DNA of 50,973 bases from Pleurocapsaceae cyanobacterium CSU_1_1 (lineage in GTDB: Bacteria > Cyanobacteriota > Cyanobacteriia > Cyanobacteriales > Xenococcaceae), in contig JAAUOU010000013.1 in NCBI GenBank assembly GCA_012034765.1, positions 1 through 50,973 of the forward strand. The letters run 5' to 3'. The first letter of the stretch is position 1. Each line of letters begins with the position of its first letter. The notes below the pieces were generated by a model. It was given only the letters and a program-made list of their open reading frames with translations. It was not told the DNA's origin and did not search any database. Position numbers and translations under genes: made by a program. This document shows, one piece after another, positions 46,119 through 50,973 of the stretch.

Positions 46119-46556
46119 CTACAAAAGAGCGATCCCACTTTTTCCCACGTAATTTAGTTGCCCTGTAACATTGAGGTTTATTTGCTCTTGACGAGTCATA
46201 TTGCGATCGCCACGAGCGCGATTAATCGATTTGTTCTCCCACTTGATATTGTCTGAATTACCAGAACCACCTCTTTTATGAGATATTATGTGGCTGGCAT
46301 CTTTATCAGATAAATATTTCTTGACTTTGTAAGTAGCAGATTGCCCATCAATACCTGCTCTTTGAGACGGTGGAATTTTATCCAGCATTTGTAGCGTTTC
46401 AGTATCAGTGCGTCCTAAACCACTACGTATTCCACCTCTACGTAAATGACCTATTTTTTCGGGAGTGAACTGAGCGATATCCTCTAATCGAGCATGGTAC
46501 ACTTCAGAATTAGCAGCAGCATTAAAAGCTGAATTACGTTGAGAATCTTTTGACAT
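46119..46556 (-). CDS. HNH-like nuclease-domain protein
   Basis: A 145-residue protein. The C-terminal half contains KDASHIISHKRGGSGNSDN followed by IKWENKSINRARGDRNMTR, an H...N...W pattern like that of HNH-type nucleases found as tips of polymorphic toxins and as standalone cyanobacterial proteins. The N-terminal half has no clear domain. No immunity gene is obvious; the neighbours are the toxin-antitoxin module and a LamG-like gene. It could be a solitary endonuclease or a detached toxin tip. Function is inferred from the motif only. Confidence 0.65.
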   Translation of the reverse strand: MSKDSQRNSAFNAAANSEVYHARLEDIAQFTPEKIGHLRRGGIRSGLGRTDTETLQMLDKIPPSQRAGIDGQSATYKVKKYLSDKDASHIISHKRGGSGNSDNIKWENKSINRARGDRNMTRQEQINLNVTGQLNYVGKSGIALL

Positions 46557-46667
46557 TAGTCTAAAAATGTTATTTCTTCCCAGTTAATCCTCTTTCTAGA
46601 CTGAAGCGTGTGATCCAGAAACTAACACCAAAATTAATACAAAGAATTTATTTGCTAACGATCTAGC

Positions 46668-48747
46668 TTATTTACTGACCATAAAATTACTGAAACCACT
46701 ACCCGTATCATCGCCCCATTCCCAATTAGCGACAATGCCAAGACGATTAATATTTAAGGCATCAGCCCAAGGATAGACATCAGTAAGGGCGCGATAGAGA
46801 ACGGTTTGCTCGTTAACTTGTACTGTATAGTTATTACCATCAAAGACAACTCTTAAACTGTACGGTTGTCCAAAAGCGATCGCCTGACCTATATTTGACC
46901 ACACCGCATCATAAATTTCTTCAAAACCATCAAGACGGAAAAAACAAGAAATAGACTCTCCTGCATAAAAGTCATCCAGCCAAGTATTAATAATGATGTA
47001 GTTATCTCGATCCTGCCAAAAAATCAAACCAGCTCGACCTTTTTCTCCTTGTCCCCGTTCTTTTCCTGGGGGCAAAATGGTTACGGATACATCGGCAAGA
47101 GGATTGTCCCAAGCTACAGTATAAGCGGTGCGCCCTGGGTTGGGATGCTCAACGCTAGCGTCTATTAAAGCAATGCCAGACTGGATTTTAAAAACACCTT
47201 TACCGATAGTCTTTTGCCAAACGCGATCGCCTAATTGGGTAGTTTTACCAGCTAAGTCTCCCTGTCCAACTTGAAAGTCATCTTGAATAACAATATCTGT
47301 ACCTTCACGCCACCAAGGTAATCCTAAATCGAGACTAGGCAGAAAAACAGTTCGAGGATGAGCTTCAAAATTTTGTAGATATAAATCTGAATTTGCTTCA
47401 AACATAGCAATACCAACCCCTGTGGCAGTTGCCAAGCGTTCATCTGTAAAAACGTGATTAGTCTCTGGCTGTTCTGGGCGGCTAATTAGTTTACCATTCA
47501 GATAAATTCTTAACTCTTGTCCGTCATCTAAAATTTGCAGGTATGTAATACTATTTGCCGTAATAACTTCCTCGCTAACAAATATCTCTTTAGTTTCACC
47601 AGCTTCCATCACTTGAAGACAAAGTTGCTGGTTATTGAGACGACAACACCAATAATTATCACGATCTTGAAATCTCCAGATAATGCCTAAATCCTGCTGG
47701 CTTATCTCCCGTAACAATTTTTAGATGCAATAGCCCAGAGGTTGTTTGAGGAGCGACAATAGCTAAACTGTTGTTTTCACTCGCCACCAAACCCTCTTTG
47801 GTACGCTCTAAATTGCCAGCTAAAACTTGCCAGTTTCCCCCCACTTCAGCAGTCGTAGTTGTGATATTTCCCAACCCCAAAAAAGCATCGGCTGCATGAG
47901 CAGTACCATACCAGCAAGCTAAATTTGTAACCGTTTCAGTTTTGACTCCATAGACTCTAGTATCAGCCCGAAAGCCAATTTGACCCAGAACACTTTGATG
48001 GATACCTGCATAGACAACTGCTTCGGAATTAACAGCATCGATGGCTACTGGACGCAACTGAGGATAAGCGGGTAAACCACGCACCTGTGGTAAAGATGCC
48101 GCGTAGTAAGCTGCCCCCTGTTCCCTTAAGATCACCACGTAATATACAGGGACGTTTTGCAGTCCACGAAACACAGATAGTAGATTAATTCCCACGGTCG
48201 CTAACAACTCGCCGTTTTCTGCCCCTGTAGCCCGCACTACGAAACCATTACCTTGAGTCGGGTTGAGAGGCGCTGCATCGGCAAACCAACCAACTGCTAA
48301 ATTATCGTCAATTTTCGCTAAAGGAAAAAATTTAGTTACTTCTGCTGAGATCCGAACCCAACCTAATAAACGCCTTACTGTTCCTTGCTTTTGTCTACTA
48401 CCCAACCAAGCTAAAACTCGCTTAAGAACTGACTCAGTTTCACTTCCTTTTAACCAGCGGGGAATTCTTTTATACAACCATTCCATCGTCTCTGCTTGAG
48501 AAGTATTATGACCATTAAGCAATAGTACCGCTACAGCCAAACCATTTTGGCGCTTATACCCTCCGTAGGCAATACCTTGTCTACCCCAGCCTGGTTGAAT
48601 TAAAGGTTTAAAACGCAAAGCATGATGATCGATCGCGATCGCTTTTTCCCGATCTATTCCTGTTCTGAGAACCCCGCTACTGGTATTAGTTCCAATCGTT
48701 TTGCCACTGGCGCGATCGTCTTGAAAAATATCGGTAAACTGGTTCAT
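46668..48747 (-). pseudogene. Large LamG/concanavalin-like beta-sandwich protein, one-base frameshift
   Basis: Two overlapping minus-strand frames (48747-47659 and 47717-46668) give one 692-residue protein if one T is removed at 47689-47691, joining GDKPAG to LGIIWRFQDRDNYW. The N-terminal half (about 1-300) has no family I recognise. The C-terminal half contains two related beta-sandwich units, each with a GIIWRFQDRDNYW / GLIFWQDRDNYIIIN signature, as in LamG or DUF1080 glucanase-like folds. No signal peptide is visible. A role in carbohydrate recognition is possible but unproven. The break is probably a sequencing error. Confidence 0.7.
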
Positions 48748-48819
48748 TTAAAAACTTAAGATGATATTTGTTATAAAAGAGCGATCGCCTAAATTATAAG
48801 CTTTAATTATTCATTATTT

Positions 48820-49167
48820 TTAGTAAAATTTAGCTTTTTTCTGTGGAAACAAAATCATCATTAAAATTTGATTACTAGTAGAATAAGGACAATTAACAGG
48901 TATATGGGCAATGTTTGACTTGAGTATCGCTTCTTTTCTAGCTCTGGTATAGATAGTATTTAATTCTTGTTCTGCGTAATTTTTCAGGGTTTTTGAGTCT
49001 AAATACTGTGATAATTCAAACCGAAAATTACTAATCTCTTCTAACCAATCTTGATCGCTCCATTGTCTCTCTGTCTGCCAATAATGATAGAGTAGCAAGT
49101 GTTTAATTAGTTGTTTAAGAAAACTAACAACTGCTCTTTTTTCACTTCTACCCAAATTTTCTATTTC
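48820..49167 (-). pseudogene. DUF29 protein, C-terminal part interrupted by tnpB element
   Basis: Reading from GAA 49165-49167, the frame gives EIENLGRSEKRAVVSFLKQL and KHLLLYHYWQTERQW, the conserved middle and end of DUF29 proteins. A TAG precedes it at 49168-49170, where transposon sequence begins. Its missing N-terminal part lies on the far side of the element (50733-50853). DUF29 proteins are abundant in cyanobacteria and have no known function. Confidence 0.85.
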
Positions 49168-49169
49168 CT

Positions 49170-49240
49170 AAAGTGACATCCTCCCAACGCTAATTGCTAG
49201 CGCAATATAGCGTGGGCTTCCCAATATCACTATTGGGCAT
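49170..49240 (-). ncRNA. Right-end hairpins, putative 3' part of omega RNA (reRNA)
   Basis: An imperfect long hairpin at 49183-49216 (ACGCTA...TAGCGT, with GCAAT/ATTGC inside) and a perfect one at 49220-49237 (CCCAATA-TCAC-TATTGGG) overlap the tnpB stop and continue to the element's end. TnpB guide RNAs are processed from this region, and the guide would read into the DUF29 flank. The exact transcript boundaries cannot be seen. Confidence 0.5.
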
Positions 49241-50524
49241 TCCTCCCCTGCCAGCAAAAGCTGGATTACGCCACTTATCTAGAACAAAGTTCCCCGACAG
49301 TACGACTTGAGAGGCTATTTCTTGCTTTTCGGGAGTCCCCCGATACGTTTCTTGACCTCGGTTACAGATTTCCTGTGCCGAGGCTATATCTCTATCAACA
49401 ACATAACCGCACTCATGACATTCATGCAGCCTGACGCTCAAATCTTTTCTGACTTCAGTTCTACAGTTAGGACAGGTTTGGGATGTTCCTCTGTGGTCTA
49501 CTCGACCGACGAAGACATCACGTTTTTTAGCCACGTATTCTAATATTGTTCGGAATTGTCCAAAGCTAGCATCAATAGTATGTTTTCCCAACATACCTTT
49601 TGCCATGATACGAAAGTCACAATCCTCTACAAAGATTGTATTAGCTATGTTGCATAGTTTATGAGCTAATTTGAACTGATAATCAGTGCGTTTGAATGCT
49701 ATGTGGTTATGTTGTTTGGCTACTTTAATTCTCGCTTTTTCATAGTTTCTCCCTCTCTTTATTTTTCTTGACAGACGCTTTTGTAGCACTTTCAGCCGAC
49801 TGTAGGCTGTCTTGAAAAACTTAGGTCTGGACTCAATAAATCCGTCTGATGTCGCCACATAGGATAACAAGCCAACATCGACACCAAGGTCGTGACCGTG
49901 AGGAACAGGACTAGCAAGAGCGATATCCGATTCAATTGCCACCACTGCAAACCAGCCCACAGCTTTTTTGACTACCCTGACTTGTTTAATCGCAAACCCA
50001 TCAGGTATAGGTCTATGCAAATTGATTTGCACTTTACCCAGTTTAGGTAATTGTATTTGCCGCACGCTGGAGCGTGCCGACGTTGCTTTGCAACGGCGAT
50101 GCTCTCCAGAGCATGTCAACGGATTGGTTTTGAACTGAGGAAACAAAATAGACTTCATCTGTCCATATTTCTTGAATCGAGGAAATCCATACCCTCGTTT
50201 CTGAAAGAAATCCCAGGCATCGTGCAAACGTCTAATGTTGGTTTGCAATACTTGTGATGGTACTACTTTCAGTCTAGGAAATTGTTTTTTAGCTTTGGGT
50301 AGATTGTTTTGTTGTTGGTGGTAACTAGGAAACGGATAGTCCGCAGACATGATATATTCTGATTCTAAACTACATCTATCTATGGGACATTTTCTAGAGG
50401 CAATCCAATCTTTTAGTTCTCTGAGCGCATAGTTATAAGACAGGCGACAGGTTTCTAACCACTCATTGAGTAGGTCAATTTGATTGCTATCGGCATAAAT
50501 GCGGTAGACGTAGTTTAGTATCAT
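49190..50524 (-). CDS. tnpB: TnpB, RNA-guided transposon endonuclease (IS605 OrfB)
   Basis: A 444-residue TnpB. An N-terminal OrfB_IS605 domain (about 1-130) is followed by the RuvC-like catalytic core with Asp216 (GVDVGLLSYVATSDG), Glu300 (IFVEDCDF) and the Asp pair near 377-379 (VVDRDIASAQE). The zinc finger uses Cys351, 354, 369 and 372. All catalytic residues are intact, so the nuclease could be active. Residues about 138-156 come from three DNA hairpins inserted in frame and look foreign to the protein. The stop lies within the right-end hairpin, and the guide RNA would overlap the 3' end. Confidence 0.93.
   Translation of the reverse strand: MILNYVYRIYADSNQIDLLNEWLETCRLSYNYALRELKDWIASRKCPIDRCSLESEYIMSADYPFPSYHQQQNNLPKAKKQFPRLKVVPSQVLQTNIRRLHDAWDFFQKRGYGFPRFKKYGQMKSILFPQFKTNPLTCSGEHRRCKATSARSSVRQIQLPKLGKVQINLHRPIPDGFAIKQVRVVKKAVGWFAVVAIESDIALASPVPHGHDLGVDVGLLSYVATSDGFIESRPKFFKTAYSRLKVLQKRLSRKIKRGRNYEKARIKVAKQHNHIAFKRTDYQFKLAHKLCNIANTIFVEDCDFRIMAKGMLGKHTIDASFGQFRTILEYVAKKRDVFVGRVDHRGTSQTCPNCRTEVRKDLSVRLHECHECGYVVDRDIASAQEICNRGQETYRGTPEKQEIASQVVLSGNFVLDKWRNPAFAGRGGMPNSDIGKPTLYCASN
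50062..50114. repeat. Triple-hairpin palindromic element inside tnpB
   Basis: Three perfect hairpins follow each other: GCACGCT-GG-AGCGTGC (50062-50077), CGTTGC-TTT-GCAACG (50081-50095) and ATGCTCT-CC-AGAGCAT (50099-50114). Their centres are 18 to 19 bp apart. The block encodes about 19 residues in frame and is more GC-rich than the surrounding gene. Confidence 0.85.
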
Positions 50525-50568
50525 AAAAATATTTTACCATAAACAAGATATATTGGTAGAATATTGTT

Positions 50569-50730
50569 GCTTCGGACGCGAAGCTAATCCTTTAGGGCAG
50601 TTTGTTTATTGGTCGGGCTGTATCCCGACGCGAAGCTAGTGCTTTAGTGCAACCCTAAAACATTGGCGGTACTCAGCTTCGCTTCGATACATCCACCTCG
50701 TTTATAGGGTGGGACTTAGCCCGACATTCA
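50569..50730. repeat. Left-end structured region of the tnpB element
   Basis: Perfect hairpins GCTTCG-GACG-CGAAGC (50569-50584) and GTCGGG-CTGTAT-CCCGAC (50612-50629). The latter resembles in inverse orientation the terminal GTCGGGCTAAGTCCC (minus strand, about 50710-50724). A 25-bp imperfect direct repeat, gacgcgaagct...ctttag, occurs at about 50575-50600 and 50627-50653. These are probably transposase-recognition structures. Confidence 0.65.
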
Positions 50731-50732
50731 AG

Positions 50733-50853
50733 TTAAATTTTCCCGATCTAATTGATTTAATTTACCTGCTTGTAAAAGTTCTGTAGTTTTTTCTAACCAC
50801 AGGTAATAATCTTGCTCGTATAGTTGCTTTAATTCTGAAACTTGAATACTCAC
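50733..50853 (-). pseudogene. DUF29 protein, N-terminal part interrupted by tnpB element
   Basis: From GTG 50853 the frame reads SIQVSELKQLYEQDYYLWLE and ELLQAGKLNQLDRENL, the typical DUF29 N terminus, then enters the transposon (TGA at 50728-50730). It complements the C-terminal half at 48820-49167. Confidence 0.85.
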
Positions 50854-50973
50854 CTATATTTTGATAATTTTGCTAGATGGGAATTATTATTTAGAAATTA
50901 TAACGTGATCTGAAGACTAGGGCTATCGCTCTACTCTAGCTTAGTATCAATAATTACTTCTTAATGTGATTAC

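Larger units (their letters stand above)
49170..50732 (-). mobile_element. IS200/IS605-superfamily element carrying only tnpB (IS1341-like), inserted in a DUF29 gene
   Basis: About 1.56 kb. Bounds come from the two halves of the DUF29 gene: joining TTTAA (50737-50733, minus strand) to AGGAAATAG (from 49169) restores one open frame, ENLKEIENLGRSEK. Both ends hold subterminal hairpins and there are no inverted terminal repeats or obvious target duplication, as expected for this superfamily. No tnpA (Y1 transposase) is present, so it depends on a helper in trans. Confidence 0.8.

Noticed and set aside
48820-49155. A complete short DUF29-type gene starting at TTG 49155.
   Set aside because: The conserved frame extends upstream to 49167 and the true N terminus is found beyond the tnpB element, so this is an interrupted gene.

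Overview
The window is from a cyanobacterium. It carries psbA (photosystem II D1), a tocopherol gene pair, several cyanobacteria-restricted families (DUF3038, DUF4335, DUF2996), and dozens of copies of the octamer GCGATCGC (HIP1), at an AT-leaning base composition of roughly 40% GC. The mix resembles unicellular or baeocyte-forming cyanobacteria (Pleurocapsa/Stanieria-like), but that placement is inference.

Layout. 1-3.2 kb: a small redox/detoxification cluster (SnoaL-like, SDR, truncated NmrA, aldo/keto reductase) divergent from a TetR-type regulator, with degraded genes at its start. 3.2-4.0 kb: a mazEF toxin-antitoxin pair between 67-bp direct repeats. 4.0-6.0 kb: tocopherol genes (HPPD and a gamma-tocopherol-type methyltransferase). 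6.1-10.8 kb: OmpR-type response regulator, O-antigen ligase family protein, TolC-family outer-membrane protein, apt. 10.8-13.1 kb: DUF3038, DUF4335 and an FtsH-type peptidase without AAA domain. 13.1-17.1 kb: creatininase family, small secreted and membrane proteins, DUF2996, M20 amidohydrolase. 17.6-22.2 kb: aroC, trmH, GH133 debranching enzyme, an RluE-type pseudouridine synthase. 22.4-31.7 kb: psbA, M48 peptidase, three tandem AIM24 paralogues, a GT4 glycosyltransferase, a secreted FAD oxidoreductase, an amidase. 31.8-40.1 kb: TetR, mtnA, fatty-acid hydroxylase, rqcH, remA-gmk, larC, a Sua5/YciO protein, a WecG/TagA glycosyltransferase, a YbjQ protein. 40.1-45.1 kb: a degenerate ADP-ribosylglycohydrolase-like protein, a 7TM-HD phosphodiesterase, a dynamin-like/Era-like GTPase. 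45.1-51 kb is accessory: a second toxin-antitoxin pair with a half-length PIN toxin between HIP1-rich direct repeats, an HNH protein, a LamG-like protein, and a tnpB element inserted into a DUF29 gene, both halves of which can be recovered.

Three signals stand out. (1) Both toxin-antitoxin modules lie between direct repeats; the mazEF repeat contains the 3' end of the neighbouring aldo/keto reductase gene, so the toxin ends with that gene's last residues. (2) The tnpB gene contains an in-frame block of three evenly spaced perfect hairpins, like a palindromic element that has colonised a coding sequence. (3) At least five genes, probably seven, are broken by a single-base indel, mostly in short A/T runs. 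This points to sequencing or assembly error rather than real pseudogenes, and the affected annotations should be read with that in mind.

No tRNA, rRNA or CRISPR array was recognised.
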